Below are positions 25,066 to 33,829 of a stretch of DNA of 64,000 bases, in pieces. Position 1 is the stretch's first letter; each line of letters begins with the position of its first letter. Source of the DNA: Parvibaculaceae bacterium (GTDB lineage: Bacteria; Pseudomonadota; Alphaproteobacteria; Parvibaculales; Parvibaculaceae); assembly GCA_019636015.1 (NCBI GenBank), contig JAHBYJ010000001.1, forward strand, positions 1,054,001 to 1,118,000, given 5' to 3'. A model generated the notes under the pieces. The model did not search any database and was not told the DNA's origin. It was given only the letters and a program-made list of their open reading frames with translations. The translations under genes were made by a program, and so were the position numbers.

Positions 25066-26190
25066 TTACTCCGCTGCGCTCGCCGCCGCGCTGCGCCCGG
25101 AGAAATTCACGCGCTTCAGATACTCGATCCCGTCTTCGGCGATCGCATCGCCCACCATCTCGTCGCCTTCCTTCCTGAGCTCGTCCATGTCGACATAGGT
25201 CGCATAGAAGCCCTTGGTGCGGTCGGTGATGATGCCGGCCTTGAGGAGCGTCTTGGTGAGCACGCGGAAGATATTGTTCTGGTTCGACATGGCCTTGCGG
25301 CGCTTGTCGTCCGTCCGGCTCTTCAGGACCTCGGAGAGCACTTCCTCCCAGTCGAGCCCGAACTGCGCATAGATGACTTTCTTCTGTTCCGGATTCGCAA
25401 GGTTGAAAAGCAGCGTCTGGAAGCATTCCGCCGCCCAGTCCTCGATGACGTTCCGTTCCTGTTGCGTAAGGTGCGGCACGGTGCGGTCCGCCCAGATCTT
25501 TCCGAACTTGTGGTGGAACGCCTCGTCCGTCATCACCAGCTGGCAGAGATGGCGCAGCAACGGATCGTTCGAATAGGTATAGAGCGAGGCGAAGGCGCCC
25601 ATGGCGAGTCCTTCCACCAGCATCTGCATGCCGACGACCTTCTTGTAGACCTCCGGCGCATTCACGATGTCGGTGAGGAGATTGCCGAGCGTCGGGCCGA
25701 CGGGCAGCGGCTTCTTCCACCGCGCCTCGATATATTTCGCAAAGCCGGTCACATGCCGCGCTTCTTCGCGCGTCTGGTTCGCCGCATATTCCTGCGCACC
25801 CGGGTCTTTCAGAATGTGGCAAAGGCTCGCGGAAAGGGCGAGCGCGCCCGCCTCGCCATGCAGGATGGAGGAGAGCATCCAGCGTGCGCTCTCGTTCGAC
25901 AGCGCGATCTTCTCTTCTTCCGAAAGCCGGTCGGCAATCGGCGTCTGCAGTTCGAGCACGAAATCCATCGGAATGACAGTCGTGCCCTTCATGTCGAAGG
26001 GCTGGTCGAAATCGATATATTTCTTGTCGAGCGGATCCCAGAAATGGTCATGCGTCGCCGAGATGATCTTGTCGAAGGCGGTCGAGCGCTGCCCGTAGCG
26101 GTTCACATCCATCATCGCGGGAAAATCGTCCGGCGCGACGGCGTTATAGGCGCTGTCCTTGGTGATGTCGTTCGATGTCCGGGACGTCAT
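25066..26190 (-). CDS. Ferritin-like diiron protein of unknown function
   Basis: The ATG at 26190 follows GGAGGAGGAG and gives 374 residues. Four helix motifs expected of a diiron carboxylate site appear in order: ILHGEAGALA, TREEARHVTGF (ExxH), MLVEGLAMGAF and MTDEAFHHKFG (ExxH). The helical core spans about residues 100-260; the C-terminal 110 residues are helical and highly charged. Members of this fold include oxygenases, N-oxygenases and ferritins, but I cannot place this one. It converges on the importer operon with two bases between. Confidence 0.75.
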   Translation of the reverse strand: MTSRTSNDITKDSAYNAVAPDDFPAMMDVNRYGQRSTAFDKIISATHDHFWDPLDKKYIDFDQPFDMKGTTVIPMDFVLELQTPIADRLSEEEKIALSNESARWMLSSILHGEAGALALSASLCHILKDPGAQEYAANQTREEARHVTGFAKYIEARWKKPLPVGPTLGNLLTDIVNAPEVYKKVVGMQMLVEGLAMGAFASLYTYSNDPLLRHLCQLVMTDEAFHHKFGKIWADRTVPHLTQQERNVIEDWAAECFQTLLFNLANPEQKKVIYAQFGLDWEEVLSEVLKSRTDDKRRKAMSNQNNIFRVLTKTLLKAGIITDRTKGFYATYVDMDELRKEGDEMVGDAIAEDGIEYLKRVNFSGRSAAASAAE

Positions 26191-26279
26191 GGGCTCCTCC
26201 TCCGCTGCGTTCCGCTCCTTGCCAACAATATAGTAAGGAGCGCGCGGATGAAAATGAACCATGTGGGCCATGTTCCGCC

Positions 26280-27155
26280 TCAGCGCGCCGCCGCCTTGAG
26301 CGCCTTTCTCAGCCGTCTGTGTGCCGCATCGCCATCGAGATAGGCCGGCCAGGCCTGATAGAGCAGCAGGTCCGGCACATCGAAGGGCAGGGGCGCGACA
26401 TGGAGCCCCTCTCCGGCGGCAAATTGCTCCGCCAGCCGCTTCGGCAGCGTGGCGGCGACGCCCGTCCGCGCAACGAGCTGGGGCAGCGCCGCGAAATGGC
26501 AGAGTTCCACGGCGATGTCGCGTTGCCGCCCGCCCCGGTCGACCTGCTCATGGCTCGCACCGCGCACAGCCACATGCCGCAGAAGGGAGTAGCGCTCGTC
26601 GGTCAGCGGCTCCGCGCCATGCGCCGGCGAAAGCAGGCATACGAATTCGTCCCGCATCACCGGCTCGCTCACAATGTCGCGGGAGCGCGAGGGAAGCGGC
26701 GTCCATGCGAGATCGAGCCGCCCTTCCAGCAGGTCGATCTCGAGATCCACCGGCTCCCGCTGCGGCTCGAGCCTGACGTCGAAATCGTCGCCGCCTCTCG
26801 TCGCCGCCAGTGCGGCGGGAAGCGCCACCGCCTCGCCCACCTCGCCAAGCATGAGCGTGAAGCACCGCCTTGCCGTCTCCGGCGGCGCCACCGGCAGAAC
26901 GCCGAGCGCCTGGGCGCTGCAGGCGAGTGCCTGCCGCACGGGGCCTGCCATGCGCTCCGCCCGCTCGGTCGGCGCGATGCCGTTCCCCGTCCGGATGAAC
27001 AGCGGGTCGTCCACAAGACGGCGCAATCGCGTCAGCGCATTGGAGAGCGCCGGCTGGGTCATCCCCAGTCGCAGCGCGGCCCGCGTGATGCTGCCCTCGG
27101 CCATCACGGCATCGAAGACGGTCAGCAGGTTGAGGTCGATCCGGCGTAAATTCAT
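26280..27155 (-). CDS. LysR-family transcriptional regulator
   Basis: The 291-residue protein opens with the LysR winged helix-turn-helix: MNLRRIDLNLLTVFDAVMAEGS, then SITRAALRLGMTQPALSNALTRLRRLV. Residues 90-290 are the periplasmic-binding-protein-like effector domain. It is divergent from the TauD-like gene, with a palindrome in between, so it probably controls that gene and itself. It may have an aromatic or sulfonate-like ligand, which is only a guess. Confidence 0.92.
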   Translation of the reverse strand: MNLRRIDLNLLTVFDAVMAEGSITRAALRLGMTQPALSNALTRLRRLVDDPLFIRTGNGIAPTERAERMAGPVRQALACSAQALGVLPVAPPETARRCFTLMLGEVGEAVALPAALAATRGGDDFDVRLEPQREPVDLEIDLLEGRLDLAWTPLPSRSRDIVSEPVMRDEFVCLLSPAHGAEPLTDERYSLLRHVAVRGASHEQVDRGGRQRDIAVELCHFAALPQLVARTGVAATLPKRLAEQFAAGEGLHVAPLPFDVPDLLLYQAWPAYLDGDAAHRRLRKALKAAAR

Positions 27156-27173
27156 TTCGTGAATACTTGGTCA

Positions 27174-27192
27174 TTCCAAATATCAATTGGAA
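27174..27192. promoter_or_regulatory. Candidate LysR operator
   Basis: TTCCAA at 27174-27179 and TTGGAA at 27187-27192 form a perfect 6-base inverted repeat with a 7-base spacer. It lies 19 bases upstream of the regulator start and about 76 upstream of the divergent TauD-like gene, a normal place for an autoregulatory LysR site. Confidence 0.45.
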
Positions 27193-27267
27193 AAGAACCA
27201 GCTCCCGTGCCACCTGTTCAATGAAGGGAATTTAGACGTCCAGAAAAACGGCTTGTTCGGGGGAAAC

Positions 27268-27993
27268 ATGATTTCGATGCCGGTCTCCATCCGTCCTTTG
27301 AATGGTGCCATGGGAGGCGAAATCGTCGCAGTCGATCCCTGCATTCCCGCCGCCGCCGCGGCCCAGGCCTTGATGCGTGCATTGGCGGAATTCGGCCTGC
27401 TCGTCTGCCCGGAAGGGAGCCTGCCCCCGGCGGTGGAAGCGGGTCTGGCAAACGCACTGGCGGGGGAAGGCCGGTTCCATTGTGCGGCGACAGGCGGCCT
27501 CGCGCCCATTCACCTTGTCGAGAGGATGGACCCGGCATGGCGGAAGGAAAGACCTGCCTTGCTCTTCCTCCGCGCGGTTCGGGTGCCGCCGGAGGGCGGA
27601 GAAAGCATCTGGTCGTCCTTTCACGCTGCCTATCGGGGGCTCTCCGTCCCGATGCGCCACTACCTCGCGCCGCTTCATGCCGGCCATGGCCGGTATGAGG
27701 GACATGCGGAAGTGTGGCGTCCGTTGATTGCGCCCCATCCGGTGAGCGGCCTTGCCTGCCTCGATTTCAGTCCGGACTTCACCCGGCAGATTGCAGGCGT
27801 GCCGGAAGAGGAAGCGCGGCTGATCCTGAAGCTATTGCGCAACCATCTCTACACGCCGGAGAACCAGCTTCGTATTCCCTGGCGCGAAGGCATGTTCGTG
27901 ATCTGGGACTGCCGCCTTGCGCATCATTATCCGGTCGGCGGTTTTGCAGCCGCGGGTTGGCGCCTGTCCGGCTTTTCCGCCCGCCCGGCATAG
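27268..27993 (+). CDS. TauD/TfdA-like dioxygenase with altered metal site
   Basis: Starting at the ATG at 27268 (GGGGGA upstream) gives 241 residues, about 40 shorter than TauD. Family landmarks are VSIRPLNGAMGGEIV, GGESIWSSFHAAYRGLSVPMR, HPVSG, WDCRLAHHYP with the distal His (about 220) and the 2-oxoglutarate-binding Arg232. At the HxD position the sequence is R86-M-D88, so the first iron ligand is missing. It may be inactive, bind metal differently, or have a non-catalytic role. It is divergent from the LysR gene. Confidence 0.75.
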   Translation: MISMPVSIRPLNGAMGGEIVAVDPCIPAAAAAQALMRALAEFGLLVCPEGSLPPAVEAGLANALAGEGRFHCAATGGLAPIHLVERMDPAWRKERPALLFLRAVRVPPEGGESIWSSFHAAYRGLSVPMRHYLAPLHAGHGRYEGHAEVWRPLIAPHPVSGLACLDFSPDFTRQIAGVPEEEARLILKLLRNHLYTPENQLRIPWREGMFVIWDCRLAHHYPVGGFAAAGWRLSGFSARPA

Positions 27994-28062
27994 GACGCCT
28001 GATCCGCCCCCGCCGCTGCAGCGTATCCATGGGATGCGCGTTCCACATCCGGCGAAGTCACG

Positions 28063-29508
28063 ATGTCACTGAAAAAGCGGCCGCCCGCAGACGGGGCACC
28101 TATCGTCATGTGGTTCCGCCGCGATTTGAGGCTCGACGATAATCCGGCGCTCGATGCGGCTCTGCGTTCCGGCGCGCCGTTGCTGCCGCTCTTCATCCTC
28201 GATCCGGACGACATGCCGGGCGCCGCCTCGCGCTGGTGGCTTCACCACAGTCTCGCATCGCTCTCGGATGCCCTGCGAAAGCGCGGCGCGCCGCTCATCC
28301 TCCGTCGGGGCCGCCCGGCCGAGATCCTCCCGCGCCTCGTCAACGAGACCGGCGCCACCGCGCTCTGCTGGAACCGCTGCTACGAGCCTCATGCCGTCGC
28401 CCGCGACAAGGCGCTGAAATCCGCGCTTGGCGAAAGCGGCGTCGAAGTGGCGAGCTTCAACGGCTCGCTGCTGGTGGAGCCCTGGGAGGTGAAGACGGGC
28501 AACGGCGATCCCTACAAGGTTTTCACGCCCTTCTGGCGCGCTCTCTCGCAGCGCGACATTGCCTCGCCGCGTCCCGCGCCGAAAAAGTTTGCTGCAGCGC
28601 TGTGCCCATCCGATGCGCTGGATGATTGGAGCCTTCTTCCCGTGAAGCCTGACTGGGCAGGCGGCTTGCGCGAAACATGGCAACCGGGAGAGGAGGGCGC
28701 GCAGGCGCGCCTCGCCGCCTTTGTCGATCACGCCATGTCCGCCTATCGCGATGCGCGCGATCTGCCGGACCGCGAAGGCACATCGCGCCTCTCGCCGCAT
28801 CTTCATTGGGGCGAGATCTCCCCGCGCCGCATCTGGCATGTCGCGCGCAATGCCGCCGAGGCGCATTCGGGAAGCGCCGCCGCCGCGGAACCTTTCCTGC
28901 GCGAAGTCGGCTGGCGCGATTTCGCCTTTCATCTCGTCTTCCACTGGCCGGGCATCGTGGGCGAAAACTGGAAAAGCGAGTTCGACGCCTTCCCCTGGGT
29001 GAAGGACGATGCGGCCTTTCACGCATGGACGAAGGGCGAGACGGGCTACCCGCTGGTCGATGCCGGCATGCGCGAACTCTGGCAGACGGGCTGGATGCAC
29101 AACCGCGTGCGCATGGTGGCCGCTTCATTCCTCGTCAAGCATCTGCTGATCGACTGGCGGCGCGGCGCCGAATGGTTCGAGGATACGCTGGTCGATGCCG
29201 ATCTCGCGGTGAACCGCGCAAGCTGGCAATGGGTGGCGGGCTCGGGCGCCGACGCCGCGCCCTATTTCCGCATCTTCAATCCCGTGTTGCAGGGCGAGAA
29301 GTTCGACCCCGCGGGCGATTATATCCGCCGCTATGTGCCGGAGTTGGCTGCGCTCGATGCGCGCTACATCCACCGCCCTTGGGAGGCGCCGTCCGACGTG
29401 CTGACGAAAGCGGGGGTGACACTCGGCAAATCCTGGCCGGAGCCGATCGTCGATCATGGCGCAGCCCGCGCCCGCGCGCTCGCGGCTTACGAGGAAATCA
29501 GGAAGTAG
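28063..29508 (+). CDS. phrB: Deoxyribodipyrimidine photolyase
   Basis: The 481-residue enzyme is full length for a class I CPD photolyase. The N-terminal antenna domain starts VMWFRRDLRLDDNPAL; the C-terminal FAD domain holds REVGWRDFAFHLVFHWP, the WMHNRVRMVAASFLVKHLLIDWR stretch, and ASWQWVAGSGADAAPYFRIFNP. The conserved Trp residues of the electron chain are present in these segments. It repairs UV-induced cyclobutane dimers with blue light. Its last bases overlap the convergent SDR gene by 11. Confidence 0.95.
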   Translation: MSLKKRPPADGAPIVMWFRRDLRLDDNPALDAALRSGAPLLPLFILDPDDMPGAASRWWLHHSLASLSDALRKRGAPLILRRGRPAEILPRLVNETGATALCWNRCYEPHAVARDKALKSALGESGVEVASFNGSLLVEPWEVKTGNGDPYKVFTPFWRALSQRDIASPRPAPKKFAAALCPSDALDDWSLLPVKPDWAGGLRETWQPGEEGAQARLAAFVDHAMSAYRDARDLPDREGTSRLSPHLHWGEISPRRIWHVARNAAEAHSGSAAAAEPFLREVGWRDFAFHLVFHWPGIVGENWKSEFDAFPWVKDDAAFHAWTKGETGYPLVDAGMRELWQTGWMHNRVRMVAASFLVKHLLIDWRRGAEWFEDTLVDADLAVNRASWQWVAGSGADAAPYFRIFNPVLQGEKFDPAGDYIRRYVPELAALDARYIHRPWEAPSDVLTKAGVTLGKSWPEPIVDHGAARARALAAYEEIRK

Positions 29509-30274
29509 CGCCCGCGCTTTGCTTCGCCCTTTTTGGCAGGCTCTTCGCGGTCAACGCCAGCGACATCCGGTAGGGCAGCATCTGCAGCAGCCGGAGGATC
29601 AGGGAGAAACGCCGCGGGAAGGTGATCTCAAAACGGTCCGACTGGAGCCCGCGATAGAAGGCATCCACCGCGTCATCGACTTCCATCAGGAACGGCATCG
29701 GAAATTCATTCTTGTCCGTGAGCGGCGTTTTTACGAAACCGGGATTGACGATCTGGAGCGTGATGCCGTCGAGCGCGAGATCGGGCCTCAGCGCCTCCGC
29801 CATGTTGATGAGCGCCGCCTTGCTGCCGCCATAGATCGCCGAAGTCGGCAATCCGAAATAGCCGGCGAGCGATGCCACCACCGCAATCCGCCCCGCCTTG
29901 CGCGCGCGCATCGGCGCAATCAGCTCTTCGAGGCAGTTCACCGTGCCCATGAAATTGAGTTCGAAAACGGGGCGCGCCTTCTCGGCAGTCAATTCGCGCG
30001 CCAGCACCGGCTCATAGGTGCCCGCGCAGAGAACTGCCGTCGCAATCGGCCCCATCTCGCGCTCGATCTTGGCCACGGCGTTCTTCACATCTTCGGGGCT
30101 CGTCGTATCGAGCGGATAGACGGCAATCTCGCCCGCCGCTTCCTGGCGCAGCTTTTCAAGTTCCTCCGCCCGCCGCGCCGAGGCCGCCACGCGCCAGCCT
30201 TCGCGCGCCATGCGCAGCGCCAGCGCCCGGCCGATGCCGGAACTTGCGCCTGTAATCCAGACGATGTCGTTCAT
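29498..30274 (-). CDS. Short-chain dehydrogenase/reductase
   Basis: From the ATG at 30274 the protein has 258 residues. Visible motifs are WITGASSGIGRALALRMA, VLCAGTYEP in place of the usual NAG, a Ser in VVASLAGYFG, YGGSKAALINMAEAL with the catalytic Tyr and Lys, and IVNPGFVKTPLTDKN. The C-terminus RRFSLILRLLQMLPYRMSLAL is hydrophobic and may associate with the membrane, as seen in DltE/retinol-type members. It overlaps the upstream DUF6134-like gene by four bases (ATGA). Confidence 0.9.
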   Translation of the reverse strand: MNDIVWITGASSGIGRALALRMAREGWRVAASARRAEELEKLRQEAAGEIAVYPLDTTSPEDVKNAVAKIEREMGPIATAVLCAGTYEPVLARELTAEKARPVFELNFMGTVNCLEELIAPMRARKAGRIAVVASLAGYFGLPTSAIYGGSKAALINMAEALRPDLALDGITLQIVNPGFVKTPLTDKNEFPMPFLMEVDDAVDAFYRGLQSDRFEITFPRRFSLILRLLQMLPYRMSLALTAKSLPKRAKQSAGATS

Positions 30275-31008
30275 TGCAAGGCCAGCCTCTGTAAACGCTC
30301 GCGGTCGAAGCGTTCCACGTGATAATCGACATCCGCGCCGCGCGCGCGGAAGATCACGTTCAGCCATTCCATCTGCGGCGAATACCAGAGCTTCAACTTC
30401 AGATCGCCCGTCATCTCATATTCGCTCACCGGGATGCGCGCACCATCGGCAATCGCCTCGCGCGTCGCGGTTTCCGTCACCTGCACATTGATGATGCGGC
30501 CGCGCTGCGTATCGAGAAGCTCTGTCTGTTCGATCGTCGCCGGGTTCCAGTAGCTCGTCGGGATGATGTTTTCCGGCGCGATGAACGTGCCGTTCTCCGA
30601 GCTCGTCACTTCGAATCCCTTGTCGGTCGCTCTGCCGCTCACGCTGAAGCGGCGTCCGTCATCATCCGTTTCCGTTTCGATGGCGACGAGCTTCCCGTCG
30701 CGCCATGTCTCTCGGTTCGTATGCGCATAGCGGAAAACGGTGATCGGACCGAAATTCACCGCCAGCTTGATGTCGATGGCGACATGAAGCGCATCGCCCT
30801 GCTGCGTGAACTGGATTGTGTGGGTGCCGATGGGTGTCCCGCCGCGCTCGACGCGGAACGACAGCGCCGGCGAGGGGGGAGCAGCCGGCGCTGCCGCGTC
30901 CGCGCCGGCGCTTGCGGCGGGAAGCACTATGGCAAGAGCTGCAACGATTTTGAGAAGCGAATTCACGTTGCGGGGGACCCTGCTTGAGGGGTTGAACCGC
31001 TGGCTCAC
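30271..31008 (-). CDS. Secreted DUF6134-like protein
   Basis: The 245-residue product starts at a GTG; an internal GTG at 30966 lies right before the hydrophobic signal segment (NSLLKIVAALAIVLPAASAGADA) and is an equally good start. The mature part is beta-rich, with SFRVERGGTPIGTHTIQF, RYAHTNRETWRDGKLVAIETETDDDG and a final lysine-rich strand (GDLKLKLWYSPQMEWL), matching the DUF6134 pattern. It is exported and probably periplasmic with a lipid-binding-like barrel; function is unknown. It is coupled to the SDR downstream. Confidence 0.75.
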   Translation of the reverse strand: MSQRFNPSSRVPRNVNSLLKIVAALAIVLPAASAGADAAAPAAPPSPALSFRVERGGTPIGTHTIQFTQQGDALHVAIDIKLAVNFGPITVFRYAHTNRETWRDGKLVAIETETDDDGRRFSVSGRATDKGFEVTSSENGTFIAPENIIPTSYWNPATIEQTELLDTQRGRIINVQVTETATREAIADGARIPVSEYEMTGDLKLKLWYSPQMEWLNVIFRARGADVDYHVERFDRERLQRLALQ

Positions 31009-31066
31009 ATTCCAGCTCTCACCCCCTTGCTACGCGGCCTCCCGCGCGGCGGATCACCCGCCCGGA

Positions 31067-31834
31067 TTACCGGGGCGTCAGGTGCCGGAACCGCGCCGCC
31101 AGCGCGAGGCTCGCCGCCACCGTCGCATTGAGCGATTCGACGGCGCCGGTGGTCCGGATGGCGAGCCGCTCGGCCTTGAGCCCCGGCGGCAGCCCCTGGC
31201 CTTCCTCGCCCAGTACCAGCCGCAGATTGGCGGGCCAGTCATAGGTCTCGATATCCGTCCCTTCGCCGTCGAGCGCCGCCATCGGCCCCTTCGCCGCGCG
31301 AAGCGCCTCCCAGTCCCCGCCCTTGAGAAAGGTCAGCGCGAATTGTGCATTCGCACCGCCCCTGAGGGCCTTCGGATGAAAGGGATGCGCCGCCCCCTCC
31401 ATCAGCACGATGCGGCTGGCGCCGAAGGCTGCTGCGCTGCGGAGCACGGCGCCGAGATTGGCCGGGTCGCCCAGCGCCAGCACAAGTTCGAGCCCCTTCG
31501 GCGCCGCCGCGAAATCCACCGCCGCAAAGTCGGGCACCTTTCCAACCAGCAGTGGAAAGCCGGTCCCGTTCGTGTCCAGCGCCTCGAAAACGGACTTTGC
31601 CAGCACATAGCGTTCCACATGGGCGGGAAGCATGAGCCGGTTGAGCTCGCTCTCCGTCCGCGCCAGCGCCGCTGTGAAACGGGCCCCATGCGCCGCGAGA
31701 GCCTCCGGCACGGTCTTTCGCCCCGACAGCAGGAATTCCCCATGCTTGCGGATGCCGCGCGTCTCCGTCAGCGCGAGCCATTTCTTCGCCCGCGCATTTT
31801 GCGAGCTGTCGATGGCATGGGCACCGCTGTTCAT
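31067..31834 (-). CDS. TrmH/SpoU-family RNA 2'-O-methyltransferase
   Basis: The start at 31834 follows AAGGA and gives 255 residues; earlier in-frame sequence is not family-like. The N-terminal domain (1-100) is the RNA-binding substrate domain (ALTETRGIRKHGEFLLSGRKTV). The SPOUT knot follows: motif 1 GDPANLGAVLRSAAAFGA, motif 2 LVLGEEGQGLPPGLK, motif 3 VESLNATVAASLAL. It methylates ribose in rRNA or tRNA. It is monocistronic. Confidence 0.9.
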   Translation of the reverse strand: MNSGAHAIDSSQNARAKKWLALTETRGIRKHGEFLLSGRKTVPEALAAHGARFTAALARTESELNRLMLPAHVERYVLAKSVFEALDTNGTGFPLLVGKVPDFAAVDFAAAPKGLELVLALGDPANLGAVLRSAAAFGASRIVLMEGAAHPFHPKALRGGANAQFALTFLKGGDWEALRAAKGPMAALDGEGTDIETYDWPANLRLVLGEEGQGLPPGLKAERLAIRTTGAVESLNATVAASLALAARFRHLTPR

Positions 31835-31990
31835 ATTTGGTCCTTTTGTGTCAGCCGTTCTTCGCCGATCATGGTGGCAGAAGAGCAATAACACAAAGAA
31901 TTCCACCCTCCCCTTGAGGGAGGGTCGAAAAATTCGAGCCTGCGAAGAATTTTTCGGGGAGGGGTGGGAAGAAGAGGGAAGGGGCTGAAA

Positions 31991-32680
31991 ATGATCGCAA
32001 ACATATTCATGACGGGTGACGGGCTCGATGGGCTCCGCATCGCGCTTGCGCTTGCCTCGCTCGCCGCCGCCATCGCCTATCAGCTGATCGAGCGCCAGCC
32101 GCCTTCCGCGCTCCGCACCGGCCTCAAGACGGCGTCGATCGGCCTTCTCGTGCCGCTGCCGCTTCTGGCCCTGGGGCAGGGGCCGGCCCTGCCGCTGCTG
32201 CTCCTCGCCGCCGCCTTCTTCTTCTCGAGTGCCGGCGATCTTTTCCTCGCCATGAAGGGAGACAGCCGCAATTTCATGCGCGGGCTCGGCGCCTTCCTCG
32301 TCAGCCACCTCTTCTATATCGCCGTCATGGTGCCGCTCGCCACGGGGCCGGACACGCTCGCCCTGAAAGCCGTCTCGCTTGCAGTGGGCCTTGCCGCGCT
32401 CGCCGTCTATTGGTCGATCGCATCGCGCCTCGGCTCGATGAAACTCCCTGTCGGCGCCTATCTTGCCGTCATCCTCGTCATGGTGCTCTCCGCGCTGGCG
32501 ATCCCCGAGGCCGCGCCCATCCTCGGCCTCGGCGCAGTGCTCTTCATGTTTTCCGACAGCATCATCGCGCTCGATAAATTCCGCGGCCCTGTCCCTTATC
32601 GCGGCGTCCTCGTCTGGACGACCTATTATGCCGGTCAGATGCTGATGGCCCTGCCGCTGCTCATGCTGCTCACGAAATGA
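31991..32680 (+). CDS. YhhN-family integral membrane protein (lysoplasmalogenase-like)
   Basis: From the ATG at 31991 (GGGAAGGGG upstream) the 229-residue protein has seven or eight membrane segments and little else. FFFSSAGDLFLAM and FMFSDSIIALDKF hold the conserved Asp pair of the YhhN/TMEM86 family, some of whose members hydrolyse lysoplasmalogen. The bacterial substrate is uncertain. It overlaps the serine hydrolase downstream by four bases, so the two are likely expressed together in lipid turnover. Confidence 0.88.
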   Translation: MIANIFMTGDGLDGLRIALALASLAAAIAYQLIERQPPSALRTGLKTASIGLLVPLPLLALGQGPALPLLLLAAAFFFSSAGDLFLAMKGDSRNFMRGLGAFLVSHLFYIAVMVPLATGPDTLALKAVSLAVGLAALAVYWSIASRLGSMKLPVGAYLAVILVMVLSALAIPEAAPILGLGAVLFMFSDSIIALDKFRGPVPYRGVLVWTTYYAGQMLMALPLLMLLTK

Positions 32681-33825
32681 ACGCCATCCCGATAGGCGGC
32701 GCCTGCGATCCGCGTTTCGCGCGGCTCCGCGATGCCTTCACCGAAAATTTCACCGCGCGGGGCGAGCCGGGCGGCGCGATTGCGCTCATGGTCGATGGCC
32801 GCCTCGTCTGCGATCTCTGGGGCGGCTTCCGCGATGCCGCGCGCGAGCGCCCTTGGGCGCGCGAGACGCTGGTGAATTTCTTTTCCGTCGGCAAGGCCTT
32901 CACCGCCCTTGTCGCCCTGCGGCTTGTGGAGCGGGGCGCGCTCGATCTCGATGCCCCGGCCCACTGCCACTGGCCGGAATTCGGCTGCAATGGCAAGGAG
33001 ACAGTCACGCTCCGCCACATGCTGTCCCATCAAGCGGGCCTCCCCGCCATCCGCGAGGACTTGCCCGACGGCGCCGCACTCGACTGGAAGCGGATGACGG
33101 AGGCGCTCGCCGCCGAAACGCCCTGGTGGCAGCCCGGCACCGCGCATGGCTATCACGTCAACACCTTCGGTTATCTCGTGGGCGAGCTTGTCCGCCGCGC
33201 GTCGGGACGCACCGTCGGTCAGATATTGCACGACGAGGTCGCAGGCCCGCTCGGCGCCGATGTCCATATCGGCCTTCCGTCAACGGAGCATCATCGCGCC
33301 GCCGAGTTCCTCTGGCCGCCCGTCGTAATCCCTCGCCCCGAAGGCGAACTCGACGACGTGACGCTGATGAAATGGAACACCTACTGGAACCCGCCCGGCA
33401 TTTCCGGTTCCGGCTGGGTCAACCGCCCCGAATGGCGCGAAGCCGAAATCCCCTCGACCAACGGCCACGGCACCGCGCGCGGCATCGCCCGCGTCTATTC
33501 CGCGCTCGCCGCGGGCGGCAGCATCGATGGCGTCGAAGTCCTGTCGGCAGGCATGCTCGCCGCCGCCGCGGAGGAGCAATCCTTTGGCCCCGACCGGATT
33601 CTGGAGCGCGAAAGCCGCTTCGCTCTCGGCTTCCAGCTCCCCCAGGCCGAGCGCCCGCTCGGGCCGAACCCTGAAGCCTTCGGCCATTTCGGCGCCGGCG
33701 GCTCGCTCGGCTTCTGCGACCCGGTTGCCCGCGTCGCCTTCGGCTATGTTACGAACGATATGGGGCCTCGCTGGCAGAACCCGCGCAACAAGGCGCTGCT
33801 GGCGGCGATCTACGACTGTCTCTGA
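32677..33825 (+). CDS. Class C beta-lactamase-fold serine hydrolase
   Basis: The 382-residue protein has the penicillin-binding fold: Ser70-x-x-Lys73 in FFSVGKAFTALVALRL, Tyr-x-Asn in YHVNTFGYLVGELV, and a terminal HFGAGGSLGF where beta-lactamases have KTG. No signal peptide is seen, so a cytoplasmic esterase (EstB-like) is more likely than a beta-lactamase. ATGA overlap with the YhhN gene gives translational coupling. Confidence 0.88.
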   Translation: MNAIPIGGACDPRFARLRDAFTENFTARGEPGGAIALMVDGRLVCDLWGGFRDAARERPWARETLVNFFSVGKAFTALVALRLVERGALDLDAPAHCHWPEFGCNGKETVTLRHMLSHQAGLPAIREDLPDGAALDWKRMTEALAAETPWWQPGTAHGYHVNTFGYLVGELVRRASGRTVGQILHDEVAGPLGADVHIGLPSTEHHRAAEFLWPPVVIPRPEGELDDVTLMKWNTYWNPPGISGSGWVNRPEWREAEIPSTNGHGTARGIARVYSALAAGGSIDGVEVLSAGMLAAAAEEQSFGPDRILERESRFALGFQLPQAERPLGPNPEAFGHFGAGGSLGFCDPVARVAFGYVTNDMGPRWQNPRNKALLAAIYDCL

Positions 33826-33829
33826 CCGC

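Noticed and set aside
32677..33825. Serine hydrolase as an antibiotic-resistance beta-lactamase
   Set aside because: There is no signal peptide, HFG replaces KTG, and it is coupled to a lipid-type membrane gene; an esterase is more likely.
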